DNA from: Arachis hypogaea
Taxonomy: Eukaryota > Streptophyta > Magnoliopsida > Fabales > Fabaceae
Assembly (NCBI RefSeq): GCF_003086295.3
Contig: NC_092051.1
Location: 64,357,772 to 64,421,771, forward strand
Length of the DNA stretch: 64,000 nucleotides
Direction of reading: 5' to 3'
In this document: positions 31,356-44,484 of the stretch, piece by piece
Layout of the letters: the number at the start of each line of letters is the position of its first letter
How positions within the stretch are numbered: position 1 is the first letter of the stretch
The notes under the pieces: generated by a model
Databases searched by the model: none
Told to the model about the DNA's origin: nothing
Seen by the model: the letters and a program-made list of their open reading frames with translations, nothing else
Translations under genes and position numbers: made by a program

Positions 31356-33548
31356 ATGAGCAGGAGCAAGGACAAGAATATTCTTGTTGAAGCAGATCCA
31401 GAACCTGAAAGGACTCTGAAGAGGAAACTAAGAGAAGCTAAATTACAACAATCCAGCAAGCACCTTTCAGAAATTTTCGAACAGGAAGAGGAGATGGCAA
31501 CCGAAAATAATAATAATGCAAGGAGGATGCTTGGTGACTTTACTGCACCTAATTCCAATTTACATGGAAGAAGCATCTCCGTTCCTGCCATTGGAGCAAA
31601 CAATTTTGAGCTGAAACCTCAATTAGTTTCTCTGATGCAGTAGAACTGCAAGTTTCATGGACTTCCATCTGAAGATCCTTTTCAATTCTTAACTGAATTC
31701 TTGCAGATCTATGATACTGTTAAGACTAATGGAGTAGATCCTGAAGTCTACAGGCTCATGCTTTTCCCTTTTGCTGTGAGAGAAAGAGCTAGAATATGGT
31801 TGGACTCTCAACCTAAGGATAGCCTGAACTCTTGGGATAAGCTGGTCAAGGCTTTCTTAGCTAAGTTCTTTCCTCCTCAAAAGCTGAGTAAGCTTAGAGT
31901 GGATGTTCAGACATTCAGACAGAAAGAAGGTGAATCCCTCTATGAAGCTTGGGAGAGATACAAAGAACTGACCAAAAAGTATCCTTCTGACATGCTTTCA
32001 GAATGGACCATCCTGGACATATTCTATGATGGTCTGTCTGAATTAGCTAAAATGTCATTGGATACCTCTGCAGGTGGATCCATTCACCTAAAGAAAATGC
32101 CTGCAGAAGCTCAAGAACTTATTGACATGGTTGCTAATAACCAGTTCATGTACACTTCTGAGAGGAATCCTGTGAGTAATCGGACGCCTATGAAGAAGGG
32201 AGTTCTTGAAATTGATACTCTGAATGCCATATTGGCTCAGAATAAAATATTGACTTAGCTAGTCAATATGATTTCTCAGAGTCTGAATGGAATGCAAGCT
32301 GCATCCAACAGTACTCAAGAGACATCTTCTGAAGAAGAAGCTTATGATCTTGAAAACCCTGCAATAGCAGAGGTGAATTACATGGGTGAACCTTATGGAA
32401 ACACCTATAATCCTTCATGGAGAAATCACCCAAATCTCTCATGGAAGGATCAACAAAAGCCTCAACAAGGCTTTAATAATGGTGGAAGAAATAGGTTTAA
32501 CAATAGTAAACCTTTTCCATCATCCACTCAGCAACAGACAGAGAACTCTGAACAAAATACCTCTAATTTAGCAAACATAGTCTCTGATCTATCTAAGGCC
32601 ACTGTAAGTTTCATGAATGAAACAAGGTCCTCCATTAGAAATTTGGAGGCACAAGTGGGCCAGCTAAGTAAAAGGATCACTGAAATCCCTCCTAGTACTC
32701 TCCCAAGCAATACAGAAGAAAATCCAAAAGGAGAGTGCAAGGCCATTGACATAGTCAACACGGCCGAACCTGGAGAGGAAGGGGAGGACGTAAATTCCAG
32801 TGAGGAAGACCTCCTGGGATGTCCAGTGATCAATAAGGAGTTTCCCTTTGAGGAACCAAAGAAATCTGAGACTCATCTAGAGACCATAGAGATTCCATTG
32901 AACCTTCTTATGCCCTTCATGAGCTCTGATGAGTATTCATCTTCTGAAGAGAATGAGGATGTTACTGAAGAGCAAGTTACCAAGTACCTTGGTGCAATCA
33001 TGAAGCTGAATGGCAAATTATTTGGTATTGAGACTTGGGAAGATGAACCTCCCTTGTTCACCAATGAACAAAATGCATTGGATCAACTGAGATTGCCTCA
33101 GAAGAAACAGGATCCTGGAAAGTTCCTGATACCTTGTACCATAGGCACCATGACCTTTGAGAAGGCTCTATGTGACCTTGGGTCAGGGATAAACCTCATG
33201 CCCCTCTCTGTAATAGAGAAACTAGGAATCTTTGGGGTGCAAGCTGCTAAAATCTCATTAGAGATGGCAGACAATTCAAGAAAATAGGCTTATGGACAAG
33301 TAGAGGACGTGTTAGTAAAGGTTGAAGGCCTTTACATCCCTGCTGATTTCATAGTCCTAGATACTGGGAAGGATGAGGATGAATCCATCATTCTTGGAAG
33401 ACCCTTCCTAGCCACAGCAAGAGCTGTGATTGATGTTAACAGAGGTGAACTAGTCCTTCAATTGAATGAGGACTCCCTTGAGTTTAAAACTCAAGGACAT
33501 CCTTCTGTAAACATGAAAAAGAGGCACAGTAAGCTTCTCTCAAAATAG
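31356..33548 (+). pseudogene. gag: E4 gag-protease (broken by amber codons)
   Basis: Gag starts at ATG 31356 (MSRSKDKN...) and has ANNFELKPQLVSLMQ, the gag domain (FPFAVRERARIWLDSQ, FLAKFFPPQKL, YEAWERYKELTKK, PSDMLSEWTIL) and a coiled-coil region. One frame continues into protease (CDLGSGINLMPLSVIEKLG: active site changed from DLGAS to DLGSG), then AKISLEMADNSRK and ADFIVLD, IILGRPFLATARAVIDV to 33548. It is interrupted by TAG at 31641-31643, about 32256 and 33285-33287. A small shift near 32260 separates the two gag parts. Context suggests each TAG was a CAG. No RT follows. Confidence 0.9.
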
Positions 33549-34661
33549 AGTCAACTAGAGCCCCACAGTCAAACTCTAAGTTTGGTATTGGGAGGCCACA
33601 ACCAAACTCTAAGTTTGATGTTGAACTCCCATATCCAAACTCTAAGTTTGGTGTTGGGAAGTCTCAACAATGCTCTGAACATCTGTGAGGCTCCATGAGA
33701 GCCCACTGTCAAGCTATTAACATTAAAGAAGCACTTGTTGGGAGGCAACCCAATTTTTATTTATCTAATTTTATTTTTCTTGTTCTTTCATGTTTTATTA
33801 GGTTCATGATCATGTGGAGTCACAAAATAAATATAAAAATTGAAAACAGAATCAAAAACAGCAGAAGAAAAATCACACCCTGGAGGAAGACCTTACTGGC
33901 GTTTAAACGCCAGTAAAAAGTATCTGGCTGGCGTTCAACGCCAGAACAGAGCATGGTTCTAGCGCTGAATGCCCAAAATGGGCAGCATTTGGGCGTTTGA
34001 ACGCCAGAATTGCACCCTGGAGAAGAGCTGGCACTGAACGCCCCGAACAAGCATGGTTCTGGCGTTCAACGCCAGAAATGGGCAACAATTGGGCGTTCAA
34101 CGCCCAGAACAAGCACCAATCTGGCGCTGAACGCCTAGAGTTGCAAGCAAGGGCATTTTGCATGCCTAATTTGGTGCAAGGTTGTAAATCCTTGAACACC
34201 TCAGGATCTATGGACCCCACAGGATCCCCACCTACCTCCACTCACTTCTTCTCACCCCTCTTTCACACAATCCCATAACACTCTTCCCCAAAACTCTTTA
34301 CCAATCACCTCAATCTCTCTTCCCTATCACCACTTCACCACTCACATCATCCACTCTTCCCCATAAACCTACCTCATAAACTCCACCTACCTTCAAAATT
34401 CAAAATCAATTTTCCACCCAAAACCCACCCTTATGGCCGAACCTTACCCCCCTCCCTTCCCTATATAAAGCCCTCCATTCTTCTTCATTTTCACACAACA
34501 CAACCCTCTCCTCCCCTTCTTGACCGAATACACCCCTCCCCCTTCTCCTCCATATTTTCTTCTTCTTCTTCATCTATTCTTTCTTCTCTTGCTCGAGGGC
34601 GAGCAATATTCTAATTTTGGTGTGGTAAAAGCATAAGCTTTTTGTTTTTCCATTACCATTG
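33549..34661 (+). other. E4 spacer: triple AAGTTTGG repeat, post-pol hairpin, palindromes, stem-loop
   Basis: 33570-33665 holds three tandem copies of a ~33-bp unit with CCAAACTCTAAGTTTGG (itself an inverted repeat). The post-pol hairpin block is at 33706-33753, in the same form as other elements although pol is absent. About seven GGCGTTnAACGCC palindromes lie at 33895-34140. The stem-loop TTGCTCGAGGGCGAGCAA (34589-34606) precedes ORF3 by about 55 bases. Confidence 0.75.
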
Positions 34662-35809
34662 ATGGCACCCAAGACCGGAGAATCCTCTAGAAAAGGAAAA
34701 GGGTAGACAAAAGCTTCCACCTCCGAGTTATGGGAGATGGAAAGATTCATCTCCAATGCTCATCAAGACCACTTCTATGATGTTGTGGTCAAGAAGAAGG
34801 TGATCCCCGAGGTCCCTTTCAAGCTCAAGGTGAATGAGTATCCAGAGATCCGACATGAAATCCAAAGAAGAGGTTGGGAAGTTCTAACAAACCCCATCCA
34901 ACAGGTCGGCATCCTAATGGTTCAAGAGTTTTATGCCAATGCATGGATCACTAGGAACCATGATCAAAGTATGAACCCAAACCCAAAGAATTATATTACA
35001 ATGGTTCGGGGGAAATACTTAGATTTTAGTCCGAAAAATGTGAGGTTGGCGTTTAACTTGCCTATGATGCAAGGAGATGCACGCCTCTACACTAGAAGGG
35101 TCAACTTTAATCAAAGGTTGGACCAAGTCCTCATGGACATATGTGTGGAAGGAGCTCAATGGAAGATTGACTCCAAAGGCAAGCCGGTTCAATTAAGAAG
35201 ACTAGACTCAAGCCTGTGGCTAGAGGATGGTTGGAGTTCATCCAACGCTCCATCATCCCCACTAGCAACCGATCTGAAGTTACTGTGGATCGGGCCATCA
35301 TGATTCATAGCATCATGATTGGAGAGGAAGTAGAAGTTCATGAAGTCATCTCCCTTGAATTCTACAAAATAGCCGAAAAGCCCTCTCCTGGGGCAAGGCT
35401 AGCTTTTCCTCATCTTATTTGCCATCTATGTTACTCAGCTGGAGATTTTATAGAAAGAGACATTCCCATTGAGGAAGAGAAGCCCATCACTAAGAAAAGG
35501 TTGGAGCAAGCAAGAGAGCCCATTCATGAATCTCAAGAGACGCATGAAGCTCATCACCATGAGATCCCGAAGATGCCTCAAATGCATTTTCCTCCACAAA
35601 ACTATTGGGAGCAAATCAACACCTCCCTAGGAGAATTAAGCTCCAACATGGGACAACTAAGGGTGGAACATCAAGAGCACTCCATCATCCTTCATGAAAT
35701 AAGAGAAGATCAAAAAGCAATGAGGGAGAAGCAACAAAGACAAGGAAGAGACATAGAAGAGCTCAAGGACATCATTGGCTCCTCAAGAAGGAAACGCCAC
35801 CATCACTAA
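34662..35809 (+). pseudogene. E4 ORF3
   Basis: Same family as E1 ORF3. ATG 34662 (MAPKTGESSRKGKG), then TAG at 34704-34706 (likely from CAG). The frame goes on with IPEVPFKLKVNEYPEI, RRGWEVLTNP and MVQEFYANAW up to a one-base shift near 35200. The rest is in another frame from about 35205: ARGWLEFIQRSIIPTSNRSEV, GEEVEVHEVISLEFYKIA, then a His-rich and coiled-coil tail (EKQQRQGRDIEELKDII) ending in a basic RRKRHHH. No membrane segment. Two lesions only, so it was probably intact at insertion. Confidence 0.88.
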
Positions 35810-36940
35810 GGTGGACTCATTCCTTGTTCTTACATTCTCTGTTTTTCGTTTTCTCTATGTTAAGTGCTTATCCATGTTTGTGTCTTCATTACATGATCAT
35901 TAGTATTTAGTAACTTTGTCTTAAAGTTATGAATGTCCTATGAATCCATCACCTCTCTTAAATGAAAACTGTTTTAATTCAAAAGAACAAGAAGTACATG
36001 AGTTTCAAATTTATCCTTGAACTTAGTTTAATTATGTTGATGTGGTGACAATGCTTCTTGTTTTCTGAATGAATGCTTAAACAGTGCATATGTCTTTTGA
36101 AGTTGTTGTTTAAGAATGTTAAATATGTTGGCTCTTGAAAGAATGATGATAAGGAGACATGTTATTTGATAATCTAAAAAATCATAAAAATGATTCTTGA
36201 AGCAAGAAAAAGCAGCAAAGAACAAAGCTTGCAGAAAAAATTAGCGAAAAAAAGAGAAAAAGCAAGCAGAAAAAGCCAAAAGCTCTTAAAACCAAGAGGC
36301 AAGAGCAAAAAGCCAATAACCCTTAAAACCAAAAGGTAAGGGTAAATAAAAAGGATCCCAAGGCTTTGAGCATCAGTGGATAGGAGGGCCTAAAGGAATA
36401 AAATCCTGGCCTAAGCGGCTAAACCAAGTTGTCCCTAACCATGTGCTTGTGGCGTGAAGGTGTCAAGTGAAAACTTAAGACTGAGCGGTTAAAGTCAAGG
36501 TCCAAAGCAAAAACAGAGTGTTCTTAAGAACCCTGGACACCTCTAATTGGGGACTTTAGCAAAGCTGAGTCACAATCTAAAAAGGTTCACCCAGTTATGT
36601 GTCTGTGGCATTTATGTATCCGGTGGTAATACTGGAAAACAAAGTGCTTAGGGCCACGGCCAAGACTCATAAAATAGCTGTGTTCAAAAATCATCATACT
36701 GAACTAGGATAATCAATAACACTATCTGAACTCTGAGTTCCTATAGATGCCAATCATTCTGAACTTCAATGGATAAAGTGAGATGCCAAAACTATTCAAG
36801 AGGCAAAAAGCTACAAGTCCCGCTCATTTAATTGGAGCTATGTTTCATTGATAGTTTGGAATTTATAGTATATTCTCTTCTTTTTATCCTATTTGATTTT
36901 CAGTTTCTTGGGGACAAGCAACAATTTAAGTTTGGTGTTG
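35810..36940 (+). other. E4 3' UTR
   Basis: Non-coding. It contains the conserved block (36369-36830) shared with E1, E1b and E3. It ends in a stem-loop TTTCTTGGGGACAAGCAA (36904-36921, one mismatch) and TTTAAGTTTGGTGTTG before the LTR. Confidence 0.75.
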
Positions 36941-38659
36941 TGATGAGCGGATAATTTATACGCTTTTTGGCATTGTTTTTAGTATATTTTTAGTAGAATC
37001 TAGTTACTTTTAGGGATGTTTTCATTAGTTTTTATGTTAAATTCACATTTCTGGACTTTACTATGAGTTTGTGTGTTTTTCTATGATTTCAGGTATTTTC
37101 TGGCTGAAATTGAGGGACTTGAGCAAAAATCAGATTCAGAGGTTGAAGAAGAACTGCTGATGCTGTTGGATTCTGACCTCCCTGCACTCAAAGTGGATTT
37201 TCTGGAGCTACAGAACTTAAAATGGGGCGCTTCCAATTGCGTTGGAAAGTAGACATCTAGGGATTTCCAGAAATATATAATAGTCCATACTTTGGCTGAG
37301 TTTAGATGACGTAAAAGAGCGTTGAACGCCAGTTCTATGCTTCTGTCTGGAGTTAAACGCTAGAAACACGTCACAAGCCAGAGTTGAACGCCAGAAATAC
37401 GTTACAAACTGGCGTTAAACTCCAAGATTGACCTCTACACGTGTAACATTCAAGCTCAGCCCAAGCACACACCAAGTGGGCCCCGGAAGTGGATTTATGC
37501 ATCAATTACTTACTTCTGTAAACCCTAGTAACTAGTTTATTATAAATAGGACTTTTTACTATTGTATTAGAGATCATCTTTGATCAGTTTTATGCTATCT
37601 TAGATTTTCATGGGGGCTGGCCATTGGGCCATGCTTGAACCATTATCACTTATGTATTTTCATACGGTAGAGTTTCTGCACTCCATAGATTAAGGTGTGG
37701 AGCTCTGCTGTTCCTCAAAGATTAATGCAAAGTACTACTGTTTTTCTATTCAATTCAACTTATTCCGCTTCTAAGATATTCATTCACACTTCAACCTGAA
37801 TGTGATGAACGTGACAATCATCATCATTCCCTATGAACGCGTGCCTGACAACCACTTCTGTTCTACCTTAGATTGAATGAGTATCTCTTGGATCTCTTAA
37901 TCAGAATCTTCGTGGTATAAGCTAGATTGATGGCGGCAGTCATGAGAGTCCGAAAAGTCTAAACCTTGTCTGTGGTATTCCGAGTAGGACTCTGGGATTG
38001 AATGACTGTGACGAACGTCAAACTCGCGAGTGCTGGGCGTAGTGACAGATGCAAAAGGAGGGTGAATCCTATTCCAGTATGATCGAGAACCTCAGATGAT
38101 TAGCCGTGCTGTGACAGAGCATTTGGACCATTTTCACAAGAGGATAGGATGCAGCCATTGACAAGGGTGATGCCTCTAGACGATTAGCCATGCAGTGACA
38201 GTGCATCGGACCATTTTCCAGAGAGGATTAAAAGTAGCCATTGACAACGGTGATGTCCTTACATAAAGCCAGCCGTAGAAAGGAGTAAGACTGATTGGAT
38301 GAAGACAGCGGGAAAGCAGAGATTCAGAGGAACGAAAGCATCTCTATACGCTTATCTGAAATTCTCACCAATGAATTACATAAGTGTTTCTATCCTTATT
38401 TTTTGTTTACTTATTATTTAATTTCGAAAACTCCATAACCTTTTGATATCCGCCTGACTGAGATTTACAAGGTGACCATAGCTTGCTTCATACCAACAAT
38501 CTCCGTGGGATCGACCCTTACTCACGTAAGGTTTATTACTTGGACTACCCAGTGCACTTGCTGGTTAGTTGTATCGAAGTTGTGAATGAAAAACGATTTA
38601 TTAAGACGTGCGTACAGAGTTTCTGGCGCCGTTGCCTGAGATCACAATTTCGTGCACCA
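36941..38659 (+). repeat. E4 3' LTR (type B)
   Basis: 1719 bp, ends GTGCACCA, then the duplication ATAGC. TATAAATA at 37541-37548. Internal primer-site-like TGGCGCCGTTGCCTGAGATC at 38624-38643, better preserved here than in the 5' LTR. Confidence 0.93.
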
Positions 38660-39361
38660 ATAGCTTATAAATCTCACGAGGGATTATTTGGTTGACTTCC
38701 ACCTCATTCCCCATCATGATGCAGTGAATCATTACTGCTCTATCAATATTGACTTCAGAGCGGTTACTTGTGGGGAGTATAGAACGCCCAATGAAGTCTA
38801 GCTATCCTCTAGCAACAGGCTTGAGGTTTGCCCTTTTCAGCTGGCAGGGCTCCCCTTTGGTATTTTCAATCCATTGGGTTCCAGGTAGGCATATGTCCTA
38901 TAGGACTTGATTCAGCTTTCGGTTGGCTACAACCCTCCTGTTGTACGACTCACGGTCATCCCTTTGCAGAGGTAGTTTGAAGACCTTCTCACCGTGTCTA
39001 GATGAAAGTATATGATCTTCCCTCTGACCATGGTACAAAAATTATGGATGGATGTTCCATCCTACTTTTGCTTATCTGTCATCCACAGATTTGCATAAAA
39101 TTCCCGGACCATGTTGTATCTAACATTTAACTCAGGATCACATAGAATCTCCCAACCTCTCCTTCGAATCTATTCTTGGATCTATGGGTATTCTTCTTTT
39201 CTAAGGTCGAATCTTACTTCAGGGATTACTGGCCTTTTACTCGTTACCTTGTTATAATGTTCTTCATGTTGCTTGGTGAATAATCGAACAGGTTTAAAAA
39301 TAACTGTTGAGTTGTCTTCTTTCTTATTCTTTGGGGCGTTCTTGCCACTTCTTGGAGCCAT
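38660..39361 (-). pseudogene. E3 ORF3, N-terminal half
   Basis: On the minus strand it starts at ATG 39361 (MAPRSGKNAPKNKKE) and continues FTKQHEEHYNKV, IPEVRFDLRKEEYP to a TAG (39182-39184). The frame goes on, with more stops, up to the E4 insertion (target ATAGC). The conserved middle of ORF3, including the equivalents of FYAN and TSNRSEV, is recognisable but decayed. The other half is at 27334-27784. Confidence 0.85.
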
Positions 39362-40423
39362 GGGATTGAATTCTTGATGAGAGAGCAGGGCTGCTGCCAC
39401 ACCAAACTTAAAAATTTGCTCGTCCTCGAGCAAAAGGGTAAGAAAGGAAGTAAACTAGAACACGGAGTAAAAGAAGAAATAGAAGAGAGAATTCAAATGA
39501 GAGGTGGTAAGTGAGGGAGAGAGGGCATGGCACACATATATATATAGAAGGGGGGAGGGATTTTCGAAAAATATGCATAAATAATAGATAAAGATTTTTG
39601 AAAAAGATTAAAATTTAAGTTATTAAATTTAGAAAAAAAAGATAAGATTTTGAAAAGATAGAAAAGACATTAAAGACAAGATATGGAACATGAAAAGGAT
39701 TTGAATTTTTTTAAAAAAAAGATATGAATAAGATAAGAAAAGATTTTGAAACTAGTTTGAAAGTAAATTGTAAAAGTTATACCATTTTGAAAGGATTTAA
39801 AAAAATTTTTAAAAAAATGTTTTAATTTGAAAATTAAATTGAAAACAAAATATTTGAATAAGATTTAATTTAAAAATTAAAGAATTTTTGAAATTTAATT
39901 GGATGAAGATGAATTGAATCAAGATAAGATTGAAAAATTGAAGTTACCTCCCTGCTGCCATGCTGGCATTTAAACGCCCGCATTCTGGCGTTTAACGCCA
40001 GAGTAGTCCTCCTTGTGGGGCGTTAAACGCCCAGCCAGGGGCCTTGGCTGGGCATTTAATGCTAGGCTAATGCTCCCTTCAGGGCGTTAAACGCCCAGCC
40101 AGCGCCTTCTAGCTGGCGTTTAATGCCAGGCCTGCTGCCTCCATGGGCGTTTAAACGCTCATCACCCTACCCTTTCTAGCATTTAAATGCCAGAAGGCTC
40201 TTTACTCCAGGGTATTTTGTTTGCTATTCTACATCATTCTGTCTCTGTTTAAGCACTGTACAAGATCAATAACACGAAAAATAACTTAAAATATAATTAA
40301 AAACTAATTAAAAATAAAATTTATTAAAATAGAAACAACTAGAAATTCAATAAAGCATGAGTGATTATTGGGTTGCTTACCAACAAGCGCTTCTTTAATG
40401 TCTTTAGCTGGACTTCACTGTAC
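39362..40423 (-). other. E3 spacer between integrase and ORF3
   Basis: From high to low coordinates: post-pol hairpin block (40366-40412, with stem TTGGT/CCCAA weakened by one change); A-rich filler; palindrome array at 39960-40200 (GGCGTTTAAACGCC-like units); AT-rich filler with one (TA)n; stem-loop at 39416-39433 (minus: TTGCTCGAGGACGAGCAA) and ACACCAAACTT (the AAGTTTGGTGT motif inverted) about 45 bases before the ORF3 start. Confidence 0.72.
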
Positions 40424-41589
40424 TTAACTTAGTAGCAGTGTTGAGTCTCCTGGCTCTATATCTCCTTCAAGGTAATGCTTAACCCTTTGTCCATTGACAT
40501 TGAACCTGGTTTCTTTACCTTCAAGTTCTATGTGTCCATAAGGTGATACCTTGGTAGCCACAAACGGTCCTATCCAACGAGATTTAAGTTTCCCAGGGAA
40601 TAGTTTGAGTCTTGAGTTGAAGAGCAGGACTTTCTGTCCTGGTTCAAAGACTCTGGAGGCTAGCTTCCTGTCGTGCCACCACTTTGCCTTTTCCTTATAG
40701 ATTTTTTCATTTTCAAATGCTTCTAAGTGGAATTCATCCAACTCATTTAGTTGAAGCAGCCGTTTCTCCCCTGCTGCTTTAGCATCAAGGTTGAGGAATC
40801 TAGTAGCCCAATAGGCTTTGTGTTCTAGTTCCACTGGCAAATGACAGGACTTCCCATATACTAACTGATATGGTGAAGTTCTAAGGGGGTTTTGAAATTT
40901 GTTTTGTATGCCGACAGGACATCATCAAGCTTTCTGGCCCAATCCTTTCTAGAGGAACTTACTGTCCTCTCTAGGCTTTGCTTTAGTTTTCTATTCGAGA
41001 CTTCAGCTTACCCATTAGTTTGGGGATGATACGATGTTACTACTTTATGGCGAACTCCGTATCGGCTTAAGACATAATCCAGTTGTCTGTTGAAGAAATG
41101 AGTTCCTCCATCACTGATTAGTGTCCTAGGGACACCAAATCTATTGAAAATGTTCTGTTGGAGGAACTTCATTACAACTCTAGTGTCATTAGTGGGTGTT
41201 GCTATGGCTTCAACCCATTTAGACACATAATCTACCGCCACAAGGATGTAGATGTTTGAGTATGAAGGCAAGAATGGTCCCATGAAATCTATGTCCCATA
41301 CGTCAAATAACTCAATCTCTAGGATTCCTTGTTGAGGCATGTTGTGACCATGACAAAGATTGCCAGCCCTCTGGCAACTATCATAGTTACGGACGAACTC
41401 TCTAGAATCTTTAAAGAGAGTACGCCAGTAAAAGCCACTTTGGAGTACCTTAGTGGCTGTCTGCTTACCTCCAAAGTGTCCTCCATAGTCAGAGCTATGG
41501 CAATGCCATAGAATTCTCTATGCCTCTTCTTCAGACACACAGCATCCAATTATTCTATCCGAGCATTTCTTAGAGAGATATGGCTCATC
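40424..41589 (-). pseudogene. pol: E3 integrase (frameshifted)
   Basis: Zinc-finger remnants in one frame (about 41549-41330), then the core in another ([22 protein letters not shown]; the glutamic-acid segment follows a stop after HPQTNG at 41008). The C-terminal module is open at 40840-40424 (MPVELEHKAYWATRFLN, GQKVLLFNSRLKLFPGKL, GPFVATKVSPYGHIEL, VNGQRVKHYLEG). Closest to E1 integrase. Non-functional. Confidence 0.88.
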
Positions 41590-43370
41590 CTATAGGTAAT
41601 ATTTTGCATCATGCATGAGTTTCCCGGCTTGCTGCCTGGTAAACTCCTTGGGAATGAACCATGTAGCCCTATAGTTTGCAATGTCTGGAAACCAAAGTAC
41701 TGTCCGGATGGCATATAGTTGCTCATCTGGAAAGGATTCGGATAAGTCAGTAAAGGGAGAAGAAGTCCCTGCTACTGGCTCAATCCGGGATAAGTGATTA
41801 GCCACCTGATTTTTTGTCCCTTTTCTGTCTCTAATTTCTATATCAAACTCTTGTAGGAGTAATACCAATCTTATAAGTCTAGGTTTAGAATCCTGCTTAG
41901 TGAGTAGATATTTCAGAGCAGCATGGTTAGTATAAATAATGACCTTAGATCCTACTAGGTAGGATCTGAACTTGTCAACGGCATAAACCACTACAAGTAG
42001 CTCCTTTTTTGTAGTAGTGTCATTTTTTTGCACATCATTTAATACGTGACTAGCATAGTAAATGACGTGCAGAAGCTTGTCATGTCTCTGACCTAGGACT
42101 GCGCCAATTGCATGATCACTTGCATCAGACATGAGCTCAAATGGCAAGTCCCAGTTGGGTGCAGAGATGATAGGAGCAGTGACAAGCTTGGCCTTCAGAG
42201 TTTCAAAGGCATGCAGGCATTCTTGGTCAAAGACGAATGGAACATCAGTGGCTAAGAGATTACACAGGGGTTTGGCAATTTTTGAAAAATTTTTTTGAAC
42301 CGCCTGTAGAAGCCTACATGTCCTAGGAAGCTTCTCATTACCTTAACACTAGTAGGTGGAGGCAAGCATTCGATCACTTCCACCTTAGTTTGATCCACCT
42401 CTATCCCCTTATTTGAGATCCGATGTCCAAAAATAATACCTTCAGTTACCATGAAATGGCATTTCTCCCAGTTTAGAACTAGGTTTATTTCTTGGCATCT
42501 TTTCAGGACCAGGGTCAGATGATTAAGGCAGGAGTCAAATGAGTCTCCATAAACAGAGAAGTCATCCATGAATTCTTCAAGGAACTTCTCTACCATGTTA
42601 GAGAAGATGAACAACATACATCTCTGAAAGATGGCAGGTGCATTGCACAGGCCGAATGGCATTCGTCTATAGACAAACACACCTGAAGGACATGTGAATG
42701 TCATCTTCTCTTGATCCTTTGGATTTACTGCTATTTGATTGTACCCAGAATATCCATCCAGGAAGCAATAAAAAGCATGACCTACTAGTCTTTCCAGCAT
42801 TTGATCAATGAAGGGTAAAGGAAAGTGATCTTTCCTGGTGGTGTCATTGAGTTTTCTATAATCAATGCACATGCGCCACCCTGTAACTGTCCTTTTTGGG
42901 ATCAGCTCATTCTTTTCATTGTGAACCACTGTCATTCCTCCCTTCTTAGGAACAACCTGGATAGGGCTCACCCATGGGTTGTCAGAAATGGGATTAATAA
43001 TCCCAGCCTCATAGATTTTAGTGACCTCCTTCTGTACTACTTCCTTCATAATTGGATTCAAACGCCTCTGTGGTTGTACCACTGGTTTGGCATTATCCTT
43101 CAGCAGGATTTTATGTATGCATCGTGTTGGGCTAATGCCCTTGAGGTCACTTATAATCCACCCAAGGACGGTCCTATGTGTTTTAAGCACTTGAATTAGT
43201 TCTCCTTCTTCCTGTGGCTCTAACGTAGAGCTTATGATTATAGGATAAGTATCTCCCTCTCCCAAAAATGCATATTTCAGGGAGGGGTAATGGTTTAAGC
43301 TCAGGCTTAGCAGGCTTCTCCTTTTCCTCAGAGGTTTCCATAGGTTCCTCTGAATCAGGCTGAGTATCAT
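41590..43370 (-). pseudogene. pol: E3 RT and RNase H
   Basis: RT is open from 43373 to 42252: DNPWVSPIQVVPKKGGM, GWRMCIDYRKLND (the motif lost in E1), [20 protein letters not shown] and [10 protein letters not shown] frameshift near 42260-42300 separates it from RNase H (42147-41590: [25 protein letters not shown] with Lys where relatives have catalytic Glu-Lys, IYTNHAAL with Asn for the expected Asp, VANHLSR with Asn for Asp). These Asp-to-Asn changes correspond to G-to-A and would weaken or abolish RNase H activity. Confidence 0.88.
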
Positions 43371-44484
43371 CAAGGATATCTTCTAGCCCTTCCTTGAAGC
43401 TTTCAGCCATATTGACTTCTTCCACCAGGGAATCAATGAAGTTAATGCTCATGCATTCCTCAGGAATGTCTGGATGCTGCATAGCTTTGACAGCATTCAG
43501 GACGAACTTTTCCTCATTGACTCTTAGGGTTACTTCCCTTTTTTTAACATCAATGAGGGTCCGTCCTGTAACTAAAAAAGGTCTTCCTAGGATAAGGGAT
43601 GCACTCTTGTGCCCCTCCATGTCCAATACCACAAAGTCAGTGGAAAAGGCAAAGGGTCCAACCTTGACAATCATGTCTTCAACTACTGCTGATGGTATCT
43701 TAGTAGAACCATCAGCAGGTTGAAGGCACATGCGAGTTGGTTTGACTTCATTAGTCAAACTAAGCTTCTGTATTAGTGAAGCAGGTATTAGGTTGATGCT
43801 AGCTCCAAGGTCACATAGAGCTGTCCTTGTACAAGCATCACCTAGAATGCAGGGTATCATAAAGTTTCCAGGATCTTTAAGCTTTTCTAGTAAGCTGTTC
43901 TGAATGATTGCACTGCATTCCTCAGTGAGGAGGACTGTTTGTGTCTCTCTCCAATCCTTCTTATGACTTAGAATGTCCTTCATGAACTTTGCATAAGAAG
44001 GTATCTGTTCAAGAGCTTCTACAAAAGGGATCTTTATCTCTAATATTCTGAGATACTCCGCAAAGCGGGCAAACTGTTTATCCCTTTCTTCTTGATAGAG
44101 TTTCTGAGGAAATGGCATCTTAGCCTTGTATTCATCAACCTTGGTTGATGAAGGCCGAATTCCATGTGTATTGGAAGGGGGATTACTACCTTGTTTAGCA
44201 GGGTTATTGTCATTGGATGACTGACTTCCATTGCTTGGGCGTTCAACGCCCAAGCTGCTGCCCCTGGGCATTTGAATGCCCAATCCCTGCCCATTCCTGG
44301 CATTCAATGCCAAGAGGAATACCTCTCTGGGCGTTTGAACGCCCAGTCCCTACCCATTCCTGGCGTTCAATGCCAAGGGGGATACCTTTCTAAGCATTTG
44401 AATGCCCAGTCTCTCCCCTTTCCTGGCGTTCAACTCCAAGAGTGGTACTTCTCAGGGCATTTGAACGCCTAGAACCACCTTGTG
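43371..44484 (-). pseudogene. pol: E3 gag-PR linker and protease
   Basis: Open from 44313. The linker from about 44484 to 44230 is made of GGCGTT-type palindromes read as protein. Then PFPQKLYQEERDKQFARF, protease active site CDLGASINLIPASLIQKL, PFAFSTDFVVLD and LILGRPFLVTGRTLIDV, followed by an acidic spacer. A frameshift in the 43200s separates it from RT. Confidence 0.85.

Larger units (their letters stand above)
27785..38659 (+). mobile_element. E4: non-autonomous retrotransposon with gag-pro and ORF3
   Basis: 10,875 bp between 5-bp duplications ATAGC. LTRs 27785-29489 and 36941-38659 (type B). It has a primer site, a long structured leader, gag and protease, then directly the post-pol hairpin, a palindrome array, ORF3 and 3' UTR. 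No RT, RNase H or integrase remnant is visible. About 10 differences in the first ~290 LTR bases suggest an age between E2 and E1. Confidence 0.93.

Noticed and set aside
36028..36225. Minus-strand ORF in E4 3' UTR
   Set aside because: Non-coding repeat shared with E1 at 18780-18970, where the frame is not kept.
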